Source: JAEUIG01 sp046349775 (lineage in GTDB: Bacteria; Planctomycetota; Planctomycetia; Planctomycetales; Planctomycetaceae). From it: a stretch of 64,000 nucleotides of DNA. A model generated the notes under the pieces. It was given only the letters and a program-made list of their open reading frames with translations, had not been told where the DNA came from and did no database searches. Shown in pieces: positions 19,155 through 28,248 of the stretch. The stretch spans positions 1-64,000 of the forward strand of contig JAXMBS010000025.1 in assembly GCA_046349775.1 (NCBI GenBank). Direction: 5' to 3'. The first letter of the stretch is position 1, and every line of letters begins with the position of its first letter. Both the position numbers and the translations under genes were made by a program.

Positions 19155-20852
19155 TCACTGGCCGGCCGCAGGCGCGGCCGCGTCACCTGCCGCAGCCGGC
19201 TCGGCTGCCGGCTCTGCACCAGCATCCCCCGCCGGTTCTTCGACCGTCTCGATCTTGTCGAAGTATTTCTGGATCGTCTCGATGTAGCCTGGCGGAATCT
19301 GTTCCTGCTCGATCGCTTCCGCGACCCCCTGCTTGATGCCGTCGATCGCCGAGCGGTATTCCTTTTTCGCTTCGCCGGTATCGCTCATCCCCTTGGTCTT
19401 CATCGACAGCAGAACTTTCCCCTTCTGCACGGCCGATTTCGACGTCTCGTCGACGAAGTCCGTCTTCACGGAGTCGTCTTCGGGCGCCTCGCCCCCTTCG
19501 CCGAACCCTTCATCACCGCCGCCAGGCCCCGGCTGCATCCCGGCCATCATCTGCTGGTATAACTCGGCATAGTCCGACAGGCTCTGGCATTCCTCGGTCC
19601 CTTCGGCGTCCAGCTGCTCCTCGCTGTTCAGCTTCTTGCTCATGCTGATGAGTTGCAGTGCCTGCTCCAGCGACTTCATATCGCGGGCCGCCTGCGCCAG
19701 GTTTTCCGCTTCCATCTGCGACAGGTCGAGCGACTCCTGCAGCGCGTCCATCGCTTCCTTCTGCAACTTCTCGGAGTCCGCCTTTTCCATCGTCTGCAGC
19801 TGGTCTTTCGCACGCTGCAGAGCCGCCGCCAGCGGTTGCGAGCCGGCTTCCTTCGTCGCGAAGTCCGACATTTCCTTCAGTTGCTTCTCGATCTTCCGCG
19901 CCAGTTCGCTGCGCTCGACCGGATCGTTTGTCTTCGCCAGTTGCTTCAGGTCTTCCTTGAGCGCCGCGATCGCTTCTTTCAGCTTCTCCGACGAGCCTTG
20001 TTGCAGCTCCTTCTGCCACTGCCGCATTTCCTCGGCCGTCTCGCCGCCGAACCGCTGGTCCAGTTCCTCGCCGTTCATCAGGTCCTTGAGCTGCTGCTGG
20101 TTCAGCTTCCGCCACTTTTCTCCCAGCGACTTCTGGTTGACGGCCAGCCGTTCGGAATTCGGCAGCTTCTCGGTCTTCTTCATCTTCTTGAAGTCCGCCT
20201 TCAGCCGCTCCAGTGCCTGCGCGACTTCTTCGGAATTCTCGTCTTCGAGGTCCTTCTGTTTCTTCAGTTCGGTCTTGCGGGTCTCCGTCTGTTTCTTGGA
20301 CTCCGCGACCTTTTGTGCAGCTTGTTCTTTTTCCTTCGCGGCCGCCTGAACGGCGAACGGATCGAGGGATGGCAACAGCACGATCCCCAGCGCGAGCAGT
20401 CCCAGCGCCGCCGGCATGATGGCCCCGCGGATCACGGCCGGCCGGTCCCAGACAAACGGCAACACCGTTGTGCCGCGCAGCTTGCCGGCGCGTTGTTCGG
20501 CGTCGCGGCCGACAAGCGGCTTGTACTCGCCGATCGAGTTGTCCAGCATCGTCAGCGTGAGGAACAGGTCGTGCGTCTTCTGCGACAGGTCGGTACAGCG
20601 CGCCGCTTCGTCCGGGCGCGGCTTGCGGGTTGTCGCCAGCGCGCCGATCAGGCTGCCGAGCGGAATCCACCACAGCGTCTGCGGTGCGAACAGATCCGGG
20701 ATCAACCCGGAGAGGCGCGCCGTCAGCAGGAGCGCCGCGTACAGCGAGGCCAGCACCACGAACCAGACGAACGTCCGCCGGGCGACTTTGACCGCAAACA
20801 TCCGCCAGGCGACGTCATTCAGCAAGCGCTCAGATCGGGGGAACTCGCTCAT
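19155..20852 (-). CDS. Membrane protein with long Lys/Glu coiled coil
   Basis: A 565-aa protein. Two N-terminal helices (FVWFVVLASLYAALLLTARL and TLWWIPLGSLIGAL) and a third near residue 150 (AALGLLALGIVLLPSL) precede about 300 residues of almost pure coiled coil (KEKEQAAQKVAESKKQTETR, KLKEAIAALKEDLKQLAK). The C-terminus is Ala/Glu-rich (AGDAGAEPAAEPAAAG). The start is the ATG at 20852. Family not identified; the layout resembles DUF4175-like membrane coiled-coil proteins found next to MoxR/VWA operons. It is probably part of the same envelope locus though separately transcribed. Confidence 0.7.
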   Translation of the reverse strand: MSEFPRSERLLNDVAWRMFAVKVARRTFVWFVVLASLYAALLLTARLSGLIPDLFAPQTLWWIPLGSLIGALATTRKPRPDEAARCTDLSQKTHDLFLTLTMLDNSIGEYKPLVGRDAEQRAGKLRGTTVLPFVWDRPAVIRGAIMPAALGLLALGIVLLPSLDPFAVQAAAKEKEQAAQKVAESKKQTETRKTELKKQKDLEDENSEEVAQALERLKADFKKMKKTEKLPNSERLAVNQKSLGEKWRKLNQQQLKDLMNGEELDQRFGGETAEEMRQWQKELQQGSSEKLKEAIAALKEDLKQLAKTNDPVERSELARKIEKQLKEMSDFATKEAGSQPLAAALQRAKDQLQTMEKADSEKLQKEAMDALQESLDLSQMEAENLAQAARDMKSLEQALQLISMSKKLNSEEQLDAEGTEECQSLSDYAELYQQMMAGMQPGPGGGDEGFGEGGEAPEDDSVKTDFVDETSKSAVQKGKVLLSMKTKGMSDTGEAKKEYRSAIDGIKQGVAEAIEQEQIPPGYIETIQKYFDKIETVEEPAGDAGAEPAAEPAAAGDAAAPAAGQ

Positions 20853-21220
20853 TCGACCGGCTCCGAAACGAGAGGTGCACCGCGCATCGTTTCCGTCTGT
20901 ACGTCAGAAGTCTAACCGCTGTTTGATGTTCGTACAATTATTCTCGGATTCTGCACGCATCCGTCGTAACTTGGTTTGAGGATTCAGGATTCGCGAGAAG
21001 GGAACAGGGACTGGCGACGTGAGAAACGGCCCCTGCGGCTCCCGGGCCAGTCAGTCCCCGGATTTCGCACCAAACCGCACCCGCAATTCGCGAATAACCC
21101 TCGCAACTTCGACGAATTCCCGCTGGGCAGTTGAATCCCCCTGTTCCAACCCGCTTCCGACCATCGCCCCCGGCTAAACTTCCTGTCTACTCTGTACTTA
21201 CTTCTCACGACTCACTCACC
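20853..21220. other. Intergenic region between divergent genes
   Basis: About 370 bases between the minus-strand coiled-coil gene and the plus-strand GTPase. It should hold both promoters. No clear -35/-10 pair, hairpin or convincing small gene was recognised. A short open frame at 20984-21208 on the minus strand shows no recognisable features. Confidence 0.4.
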
Positions 21221-23158
21221 ATGTCCCCGTTCGGCCGCCATGCCGACATCGTCCGCCGGCTGCACACCGCCGTCCTCGACATCCAGCGCGAGGCCGGGGC
21301 CGCCGGCGTTGCGCCGCTGGCCGGCCGCGAATGGTTCGAACTGCTCGAGCACAAACTCCTGCCGCAGCTGACCGACGACGCATATCTCGTAGTGGCGGTC
21401 GTCGGCGGCACGAACATCGGCAAAAGCGTGATTTTCAATCACATCGCCGGCGCCAATGCCAGCGCCACCAGTCCCCTCGCCAGCGGCACGAAACATCCCG
21501 TCTGTCTCACGCCGATCGAATTTGCCGAGCAGCACAATTTGCAGCGGGTGTTTCCAGGCTTTGAAATCCTCCGCTGGGAGCGGCCGGAAGCGGCGCTGGA
21601 GGAATCCCCCGAACACCGCCTGTTCTGGCGTGAGAACTCCAGCACGCCGTCCAATCTGCTGGTCATCGACACGCCCGACGTCGACAGCGACGCGCGGATC
21701 AACTGGCAGCGTGCCGACCAGATTCGCCGCAGCGCCGACCTGCTGATCGCCGTACTGACACAGCAGAAGTACAACGATGCGGCCGTCAAGCAGTTCTTCC
21801 GGCACGCCGCGGCGGAAGACAAGGCAGTGATCATCGTCTTCAACCAGTGCCTGCTGCCGGAGGATGAACCGTACTGGCCGCGCTGGCTGGAAACGTTCAT
21901 CAGTGAGACCGGTGTCGCCCCGATCGGCCTGTACGTCGCGCCCAACGACCGTCGCGCCGCCGAATCGCTCCAACTCCCTTTCTTTGCACGGACGCCGCCC
22001 GCATCCCCCTCTCCCCCGCAAGGAGTGATGAATTCAGACAGCGTGTCAACCGGGGGAGAGGGCCGGGGTGAGGGGCCCAGCCCAACTCTCGCTCCCAACT
22101 CCGAACCCCACAGCCTCCTCACCGACCTCTCTCAAGTCCGCTTCACCGAAGTCAAACTCCGCGCCCTCCGCGGTGCGTTGCGGCACATCGCCGATGAAGA
22201 GCTCGGAGCGCCGGCCTATCTCCGCGACGTCTCTGCCACTGCCGCCGACTTCCGCGCCGCCGCCCAACTCCTTTCTGCGCAGCAACTCGCCGAGGTCGAT
22301 ACCTGGCCCAACGTCCCCAACGCCGAGCTGATCTCCGCCATCCGCGGCTGGTGGCAGGAGCAGCGCAGCGGTTGGTCCGCGAAAGTGCACGGTTTCTACA
22401 ATGTTCTCAGCCAGGGGCTGACGTGGCCGGTGCGGTTCGCGCGCGACCGTCTGCGCGGCGAGCAGCAACCGCCGTGGGAGCAGTACCGCGCCCGTGAATG
22501 GTCCGCCATCCTGACGGCCGTCGAGAGGGTGTACGAGAAGCTGTCCTTCGTTGCCCAACTGGGCAACGACGTCTTGCGCCCGAGGCTCGACGCCCTGCTG
22601 GCCGGCGCCCCGCGCGCAGCAGTCCTGTCGAATATCGCCGCCGCTCACGCGCAGGTCGATTTTGAGCAGGCGCTGTCCGAGATGGTCCAGACGGAGCTGG
22701 CCGATTTCCGCGAAACGAGTCCCGGCTACTACGACTTCTTCCGCAAGCTCGACCAGGTCGCCGCCGCCGCCCGACCCGTGACCAGCGTCGTCCTGTTCGT
22801 CACCGGCTTCGCACCGGTCGGCCATGCACTCACGCCAGTTATCACGGACACGGCGCTGCAGGGCATCCTGCACGTCGCCGGCGACGTCGCCGGAGGGACA
22901 ATCAGCGCCGCTGTCGGCGACGTCGTCATCAGCGGCGGAGCCGCAACCGGCGCCGGCTACCTCGAAGCCCGGTTCCGTCGGCTGCATTCGGCGTTCGCCG
23001 CCAGCCGCGCCGCCTGGCTCGGCGACCAGCTCAGCCGCCACGTGCTAGGCTCGCTCCCTGACGACATCCGCCGCGCCGCAGGTCTGACGGACCTGCCGGC
23101 GTTTCGCGCAGCACAAACGGCGGTACAAGAACTGCGAAGCGTGCTCAAAGATGTATGA
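21221..23158 (+). CDS. Large GTPase, dynamin/Era-like, first of a tandem pair
   Basis: A 645-aa protein with ATG at 21221 (MSPFGRHADI). The P-loop GGTNIGKS is at 62-69, and a G3-type DTPD at 150-153 follows NLLVID. The position expected for NKxD reads VIIVFNQCLLPED, so G4 is degenerate. After the G domain come helical stretches and a Gly/Ala-rich hydrophobic region (SVVLFVTGFAPVGHALTPVI, GTISAAVGDVVISGGAATGA), likely membrane-associating. Residues about 262-287 are encoded by an inserted palindromic repeat. A second large GTPase follows 100 bases downstream. Membrane-acting GTPase is an inference. Confidence 0.75.
   Translation: MSPFGRHADIVRRLHTAVLDIQREAGAAGVAPLAGREWFELLEHKLLPQLTDDAYLVVAVVGGTNIGKSVIFNHIAGANASATSPLASGTKHPVCLTPIEFAEQHNLQRVFPGFEILRWERPEAALEESPEHRLFWRENSSTPSNLLVIDTPDVDSDARINWQRADQIRRSADLLIAVLTQQKYNDAAVKQFFRHAAAEDKAVIIVFNQCLLPEDEPYWPRWLETFISETGVAPIGLYVAPNDRRAAESLQLPFFARTPPASPSPPQGVMNSDSVSTGGEGRGEGPSPTLAPNSEPHSLLTDLSQVRFTEVKLRALRGALRHIADEELGAPAYLRDVSATAADFRAAAQLLSAQQLAEVDTWPNVPNAELISAIRGWWQEQRSGWSAKVHGFYNVLSQGLTWPVRFARDRLRGEQQPPWEQYRAREWSAILTAVERVYEKLSFVAQLGNDVLRPRLDALLAGAPRAAVLSNIAAAHAQVDFEQALSEMVQTELADFRETSPGYYDFFRKLDQVAAAARPVTSVVLFVTGFAPVGHALTPVITDTALQGILHVAGDVAGGTISAAVGDVVISGGAATGAGYLEARFRRLHSAFAASRAAWLGDQLSRHVLGSLPDDIRRAAGLTDLPAFRAAQTAVQELRSVLKDV
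22005..22076. repeat. Palindromic REP/MITE-like repeat inside a coding sequence
   Basis: CCCCCTCTCCCCCG at 22005-22018 faces CGGGGGAGAGGG at 22051-22062, followed by CCGGGGTGAGGGGC. The core between the arms is GCAAGGAGTGATGAATTCAG and onward. This GGGAGAGGG...GGTGAGGG design is a widespread intergenic repeat. Here it lies in frame inside the GTPase gene and adds about 25 residues (PSPPQGVMNSDSVSTGGEGR) in a Pro/Gly-rich linker. Confidence 0.7.
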
Positions 23159-23258
23159 CCGTCAGTTTTCAGTACCGCGTCGTGGTAGACTCGTTCACGC
23201 CTCAATCCCCAACGCAAATCGCCCTTGACCCTCAGACCTAGACCCTAGACCTTCGGCC

Positions 23259-25091
23259 ATGCCCGACCCCCAGCTCGCACATCTCGAACTGCTCGCGAGG
23301 ATGGACGAACTCGTCGCCCGTGCAGCGGACTGGAGCCGCAGGCCGGCGACGTGGCAGCCGCTGCGCTCTGCCCAGGCGCTGCTGCAGCGCGTGCTGGCGC
23401 GCGTCGAGTCGCTGAAGATCCGCCTCGAGGCGCCAATTGTCTGCGCCACGTTCGGCGGTACCGGGACCGGCAAGAGCTCGCTCGTCAATGCGCTCGTTGG
23501 CGAAGAGGTCACGCGCCCCGGTCGTGAACGTCCGACAACCCGCAAGCCGGTCCTCATCGCGCATCCGAAGACGACGCTGTCGGCTCTCGGGCTGCCATTG
23601 GATGACTTCGAGATCGTCCTCAGCGAAGCGGAGCTGCTCCGCGATCTCGTGATCCTCGACTGTCCCGACCCCGATACGAGCGAGACCGAGACCGCAGGCA
23701 GCAATTTGGAACGCCTGCACGCACTGCTCCCGTACTGCGACGTGCTGGTCTACGTCTCGACACAACAGAAGTACCGCTCGGCGCGCGTCGCCGACGAACT
23801 GGGACAGGCGGCCGCCGGCTGCCGCATCGTCTTCGTCCAGACGCATGCCGATCTCGATGAAGACATTCGCGAGGACTGGCGGTTGCAACTTCGCGCCGAT
23901 TATGAGATCCCCGACGTCTTCTTCGTCGATTCGGTCCGCGGCCTTCGCGAACAGCGCGCCGGCCAGCGTCCCTCCGGCGACCTCGCGCGGCTGCAGGATT
24001 TGCTGACGTCGCAACTGGCGGCATCGGAGCGGGGACGCATCCGCCGCGCGAACGTCGTTGACCTGCTGTCCGGCGCGCTCGATCGCTGCGCCGCGCTGCT
24101 CACCACGCACGTTCCCGACCTCAAATCGCTCGAGCAGGCGCTCATCAGCGAACAGCGGACGGTCACGACGCGACTCGCCGAGCGGTTGCAATCTGAGCTG
24201 CTGGAAAGCCGCCATCTCTGGGAACGCCGGCTGATTGCGGCCGTCACTGAAACCTGGGGCACCAGTCCGTTTTCTGCCCTGTTGCGTGTCTATCAGGGAC
24301 TCGGGTCGCTGATCACATCGATCACGTTGTTTCGGGCACGCAGCGCCGCGCAGATGGCGCTCATCGGCGCATTTCAGGGAGGCCGCTGGTGGCTTGGCAA
24401 ACGGGGCGAACGCTCGGCGCAGGACCAGCTGGAATCCGCGTTCTGCATCGACGACGCGCATCTCCGCGAGGCCGAGCTCGTGATTCAGGGGCACCTCCGG
24501 GCGGCCGAGCTGCAGCCGGGTTCAGGGCCGCATTCGCTCGCGGAGCTCCGCGGCCGCGCCGCCGACGTCGAACAGGAGTTCCTCGGCGACGCCGGCCGCC
24601 GCATCGACGACATTATCTCCCGGCTCGCCGAACGCAATTCCCGCTGGTCGGTCCGCGCTCTTTATGAAGTCTCGTTTGGCGTCTATCTCGCCTTCATCCT
24701 GTATCGCGTCGGACGCAACTTCTTCTTCGACTCCTGGCTCGCCGAAAAGCCGCTACTGGCCAGCGAGTTCTACCTCCCGGCCGCTCTGTTCCTGGTGTTG
24801 TGGGCCGGGGCGCTGGTGATGTCCTTTACCCGCCGGCTGCGGCGTGGACTCCAGCAGGAGGTCCGCAATCTCGCCGGCGAACTCGTCCAGACGCAGCTAG
24901 CGCATGGCCTGTTCCCCGATGTCGATGCCGCGTGCCGCCACGCACGCCTGGCGCTCGACGAGCTGCGCGGCCTGCAATCGCTGACGGCGGGCCTGCAGAC
25001 CAGCATCTCTGGCGAACCGGGAGGCCTGGGATTCGTACGCGGACCGGTCCGGCTCCCGACCCAACAGCCCCGATTTGACCCAGTTTCCTGA
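23259..25091 (+). CDS. Large membrane GTPase, second of a tandem pair
   Basis: A 610-aa protein. The P-loop GGTGTGKS is at 66-73, G3-type DCPD at 134-137, and a G4-like region VFVQTHADLDED follows. A helical middle part (residues about 250-450) precedes two membrane helices near residues 470-530 (FGVYLAFILYRVGRNFFF and YLPAALFLVLWAGALVMSF). The helices end close to a C-terminal helical tail. GTPase head, long helical stalk and C-terminal membrane insert recall bacterial dynamin-like proteins. It probably forms an operon with the GTPase gene 100 bases upstream. Confidence 0.75.
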   Translation: MPDPQLAHLELLARMDELVARAADWSRRPATWQPLRSAQALLQRVLARVESLKIRLEAPIVCATFGGTGTGKSSLVNALVGEEVTRPGRERPTTRKPVLIAHPKTTLSALGLPLDDFEIVLSEAELLRDLVILDCPDPDTSETETAGSNLERLHALLPYCDVLVYVSTQQKYRSARVADELGQAAAGCRIVFVQTHADLDEDIREDWRLQLRADYEIPDVFFVDSVRGLREQRAGQRPSGDLARLQDLLTSQLAASERGRIRRANVVDLLSGALDRCAALLTTHVPDLKSLEQALISEQRTVTTRLAERLQSELLESRHLWERRLIAAVTETWGTSPFSALLRVYQGLGSLITSITLFRARSAAQMALIGAFQGGRWWLGKRGERSAQDQLESAFCIDDAHLREAELVIQGHLRAAELQPGSGPHSLAELRGRAADVEQEFLGDAGRRIDDIISRLAERNSRWSVRALYEVSFGVYLAFILYRVGRNFFFDSWLAEKPLLASEFYLPAALFLVLWAGALVMSFTRRLRRGLQQEVRNLAGELVQTQLAHGLFPDVDAACRHARLALDELRGLQSLTAGLQTSISGEPGGLGFVRGPVRLPTQQPRFDPVS

Positions 25092-25108
25092 TTTTAACGA
25101 ATTTTCGT

Positions 25109-25138
25109 TTGACAGGGATTATCCGGCGACGGGATAAG
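25109..25138 (+). promoter_or_regulatory. Candidate sigma-70-type promoter for the first PEP-CTERM gene
   Basis: A perfect TTGACA at 25109-25114 is followed after 18 bases by GATAAG (25133-25138), a 4/6 match to TATAAT. It lies 49 bases upstream of the ATG at 25187. Planctomycete promoters are poorly defined, so this is tentative. Confidence 0.4.
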
Positions 25139-25186
25139 GGCAAGATTCCGTGCCGACGTCTCCTCCTCCGGTCAAGGACTGTACCT

Positions 25187-26020
25187 ATGCTTCGCTGGAT
25201 TGCTGCACTCGCTGCCGCCGCGGTACTCACAGGATCTGCAGCGGAAACGTATGCCGGCGTCCTCTATGGGGCCGACGGTTCCGGCTCCAACCCCAGCACC
25301 CTGTATACGATCGACACGTCGACGGGGGCGGCGACGGCGATCGGCTCGATCGGTTACGCCGTGACGGGACTGGCGTTCGATCCGACAACCGGCATTCTGT
25401 ACGGCGGCACTACGAGAAACTCCAGCTTCATTGGCCTGCTGACCATTGATACCACAACGGGGGCCGGTACCCAGGTGGGAACCTACAATACGTCCGTGTT
25501 CAGCTTCACGGAAAGCATGGCTGACATTTCGTTTGACTCAGCGGGCAACCTCTACGGCTGGCTCGAACCCGGCAGCGACGACCTGTATAGCATCAACAAG
25601 GCGACAGGCGCCGCGACGCTCGTCGGGGAAGCGGGGATCGGCACCGCGACGTCTGGATTGGCGTTCGACAACAGCGGCACGCTCTACCTGGAGTCTCTTG
25701 GCACTTTGTACACGCTCAATCCTGCGACCGGTGGCGTCCTGAGTTCGGTCTCTGCCGTGTCCGCGGCAATCGGACTGGGGCTGGCAGTCGATGAAAACAA
25801 CGTTCTGTACGGCCTCGAAAAGCAGGACTTCAGCCAAACAGCCCGCAACCTGATCACCATCGACAAGACCACGGGCGCTTACACCATCATCGGCCCGACT
25901 GCTGATCGAATGGACGCACTCGCATTCGCCCCGAACGCGGTTCCGGAGCCGGCTTCGCTGACGCTGCTCGGATTTGGCGCCGTTGGAATGGTCGCGTTGC
26001 GGCGCCGACGCCGGGCTTGA
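25187..26020 (+). CDS. PEP-CTERM sorting-domain protein, beta-propeller-like
   Basis: A 277-aa protein with a signal peptide (LRWIAALAAAAVLTGSAAET). It carries short repeats of the type GxLYGxxxxxxTLYTIDTSTG followed by GLAFDPTTGILYGG, which suggests a propeller of about five or six blades. The C-terminal PEP-CTERM anchor is VPEPASLTLLGFGAVGMVAL followed by RRRRRA. PEP-CTERM proteins are exported and processed by an exosortase. The ATG at 25187 is chosen because the signal peptide begins there. A second, closely similar copy follows at 26263. Confidence 0.85.
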   Translation: MLRWIAALAAAAVLTGSAAETYAGVLYGADGSGSNPSTLYTIDTSTGAATAIGSIGYAVTGLAFDPTTGILYGGTTRNSSFIGLLTIDTTTGAGTQVGTYNTSVFSFTESMADISFDSAGNLYGWLEPGSDDLYSINKATGAATLVGEAGIGTATSGLAFDNSGTLYLESLGTLYTLNPATGGVLSSVSAVSAAIGLGLAVDENNVLYGLEKQDFSQTARNLITIDKTTGAYTIIGPTADRMDALAFAPNAVPEPASLTLLGFGAVGMVALRRRRRA

Positions 26021-26049
26021 TCTGACCGCAAAAGTTCGAACATGCGACA

Positions 26050-26083
26050 AAGGGCGACCTCCGGTCGCCCTTCGTTTGTTCTT
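26050..26083 (+). terminator. Intrinsic terminator after the first PEP-CTERM gene
   Basis: A perfect 10-bp stem AAGGGCGACC (26050-26059) / GGTCGCCCTT (26063-26072) has a three-base loop, followed by the T-rich CGTTTGTTCTTT. It lies 30 bases after the stop codon. Confidence 0.85.
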
Positions 26084-26163
26084 TCCACCATAAGCGGACG
26101 CAAATTCGGCCGCACGCCGTCTTGTCGATGCCGGGAGATTCCCTGAATCGCCTGGATTACTGA

Positions 26164-26191
26164 TTGACACGCGTCCGCGGCCCCTTAGGCT
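26164..26191 (+). promoter_or_regulatory. Candidate promoter for the second PEP-CTERM gene
   Basis: TTGACA at 26164-26169 is followed after 16 bases by TAGGCT (26186-26191). Both PEP-CTERM genes thus have a consensus -35 hexamer upstream. The -10 match is weak. Confidence 0.3.
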
Positions 26192-26262
26192 GAAGCGGGA
26201 TTGCACCCTGCAGCCGCGCGAATGCCATAGCGCCGGCGCGTCACACCATTGAGGGCGCTGCC

Positions 26263-27096
26263 ATGTTGCGACTGTTACTTTCGCTGCTCGTCACGGTTGT
26301 CGCGCTTTCTGGCCGAACGGTTCACGCCGGGATTCTGTACGGGGCCGATGGCTCCGGTGGAAACCTCAGCACGCTCTTCACAATCGACACCGCCACGGGG
26401 GCGGCAACTCCGATCGGCGCGATCGGCTTCTCGATCACCGCGCTGGCGTTTGATCCGACGACGGGCGACCTCTACGGCGGCACGTCGCGGACGCCGATCT
26501 TCAGCGGCGGCCCCAATGGCCTCGTCCGCATCGATGTCGCAACCGGCACCGGCACGTACATCGGCGACTACAACTACTTCACCAATAACATGTCCGACAT
26601 CGCGTTCAATTCCGCAGGGACCCTGTACGGTGCGGATACGGGTGGAGGCCTGTACACGATTGATACGTCGACCGGTCAGGCATCGTTCATCGGCGATCCG
26701 AGTCCGTCCACGAACTCGCCGGGAATTGCGTTCGACAGTCAGGGCACATTGTACATGGACGGCAAAGGCGGACTGTTTACGATCGACCCCACGACGGGCG
26801 GGATCGCCTCCACGATTTTTTCGACGATCGGCTCCCAGTACGGTCAGGCTCTCGCATTCGACGAGAACAACGTCGCGTACAGCCTCAAACAGATCTCGAC
26901 GAATCAGGACGTTAAGTTCCTGCGGACGCTGATCACGATTGATACCAGCACTGGCGGGTATACGGAGATCGGCGCCACCGCCGACAAGATGGATGCGCTG
27001 GCCTTTGCCCCGATTGGCGTTCCCGAGCCGACTTCCCTGACATTGCTGGGACTCGGCGTGGCCGGGTTCGTCGTTCTGCGTCGCCGGTCAGCGTGA
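26263..27096 (+). CDS. PEP-CTERM sorting-domain protein, tandem paralogue
   Basis: A 277-aa protein of the same length and layout as the copy at 25187: signal peptide LRLLLSLLVTVVALSGRTVH, then GILYGADGSGGNLSTLFTID and ITALAFDPTTGDLYGG. It also has DKMDALAFAPIGVPEPTSLT and a C-terminal LLGLGVAGFVVLRRR anchor. It probably arose by tandem duplication. The last 9 bases overlap the end of the convergent hydrolase gene. Confidence 0.85.
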   Translation: MLRLLLSLLVTVVALSGRTVHAGILYGADGSGGNLSTLFTIDTATGAATPIGAIGFSITALAFDPTTGDLYGGTSRTPIFSGGPNGLVRIDVATGTGTYIGDYNYFTNNMSDIAFNSAGTLYGADTGGGLYTIDTSTGQASFIGDPSPSTNSPGIAFDSQGTLYMDGKGGLFTIDPTTGGIASTIFSTIGSQYGQALAFDENNVAYSLKQISTNQDVKFLRTLITIDTSTGGYTEIGATADKMDALAFAPIGVPEPTSLTLLGLGVAGFVVLRRRSA

Positions 27097-28248
27097 CGGT
27101 GACAACGCGACCGGCTCCGATGCGACCGCAGTTGTTGACCGCGCATCGCTCAGCGTCGGACCTGTCGGCTGCGGCTGCGGTTGCTGCTGGGGCTGCTGCA
27201 GTTCCCAGAACAGCGCAAACGGTGCAATTGCCGCCGCGATCGCCGGCTCCTGGTCGTAGTGCGGCCAGGTGTGCGACTTCCCGACCAGTTCGGTCACGTC
27301 CAGTTCGATCGCCCGGTAGCCGAGCCAGCCAAGTTCCTCGCGGTCCCCGTCCGTGAAGCCGACATTCGCCAGCGATGGCCGCGCGAACGGCGCGGACAGC
27401 GGATAAAACGTCAGCGCCGCGTCACACCGGTTCCGCAGATTCATGACTTCACAGCGGCACAGCGCCCGTCCGAAACGCTCATCGGGATTCAGCCAGTCGT
27501 GATCGACCGCGGCGGCGGCGAGGACGGCCCGCAGCGGACGCTCACCGACGTTGCCGTAGTACATCAGATTCTGGACGGCGCCTCCCGACATCAGGTGCAG
27601 GCTGGAGAGCACCGTGCGGGCGCCATGACTGTGACCGACCAGACACACCGGCGACCCTGGCGGCAGCAGCGACATCAGACAGGTCAAGTGCACCCCGTTG
27701 AATTCAGCCCGCTCGCCGCGCACCGTCACGTCCACCGGAAACAGATGCGTGTACGGACCGTCGCTGGGCCAATCAAAGAAGATGACATGCAGCGGACGTC
27801 CGCCGGCCGCCTGCTTGATCCACCGGTTCGTCGTCTTGGCCTGGTCGATCTGGTCCTGCCAGGTCACGAAGCTGCCATGAACGAAAATGATCACCGGCAC
27901 GCCGGGCCGGAACTCCGCCTGCATCGCAGCGCCGTTCGACGTCACCAGGCTGGCATCCTCCTGACGCCGTAAAAACTCGAGCGTGCTCGACGGGGGATCG
28001 AGGCGGTGTTGGGCCGCCCGGCGGGTGCTGACGATCCAGTACGAATCGCCGTCAGCATAGTCGGCGACCTGAACCGGCTGGGACGCCGACAACAGATACG
28101 GATACGGTGTCTCACCGCCGCGAACCAGTTCGCACGCGGCGACGAACGACAGCAGGACCAGCAGCAGCCGTGTCCCGATGAGGCGACAGCGGTGTCGGAT
28201 TGCCGGACCAGCGTTCAGCATCGGCAGGAACCAGCGTTCGGACCGCAA
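27088..28248 (-). CDS. Secreted alpha/beta hydrolase (DUF900-like)
   Basis: A 386-aa protein with an N-terminal signal or anchor segment (TRLLLVLLSFVAACELVRG). The alpha/beta hydrolase core shows the oxyanion-side motif VPVIIFVHGSFVTWQ, a GRPLHVIFFDWPSDG strand and the nucleophile elbow LVGHSHGARTVL (GHSHG). DUF900 proteins have this HG...FDWPS...GHSxG layout. The likely acid and His lie in the C-terminal third (HTWPHYD). The tail is Gln/Pro-rich. Substrate unknown. Confidence 0.75.
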   Translation of the reverse strand: MRSERWFLPMLNAGPAIRHRCRLIGTRLLLVLLSFVAACELVRGGETPYPYLLSASQPVQVADYADGDSYWIVSTRRAAQHRLDPPSSTLEFLRRQEDASLVTSNGAAMQAEFRPGVPVIIFVHGSFVTWQDQIDQAKTTNRWIKQAAGGRPLHVIFFDWPSDGPYTHLFPVDVTVRGERAEFNGVHLTCLMSLLPPGSPVCLVGHSHGARTVLSSLHLMSGGAVQNLMYYGNVGERPLRAVLAAAAVDHDWLNPDERFGRALCRCEVMNLRNRCDAALTFYPLSAPFARPSLANVGFTDGDREELGWLGYRAIELDVTELVGKSHTWPHYDQEPAIAAAIAPFALFWELQQPQQQPQPQPTGPTLSDARSTTAVASEPVALSPSR

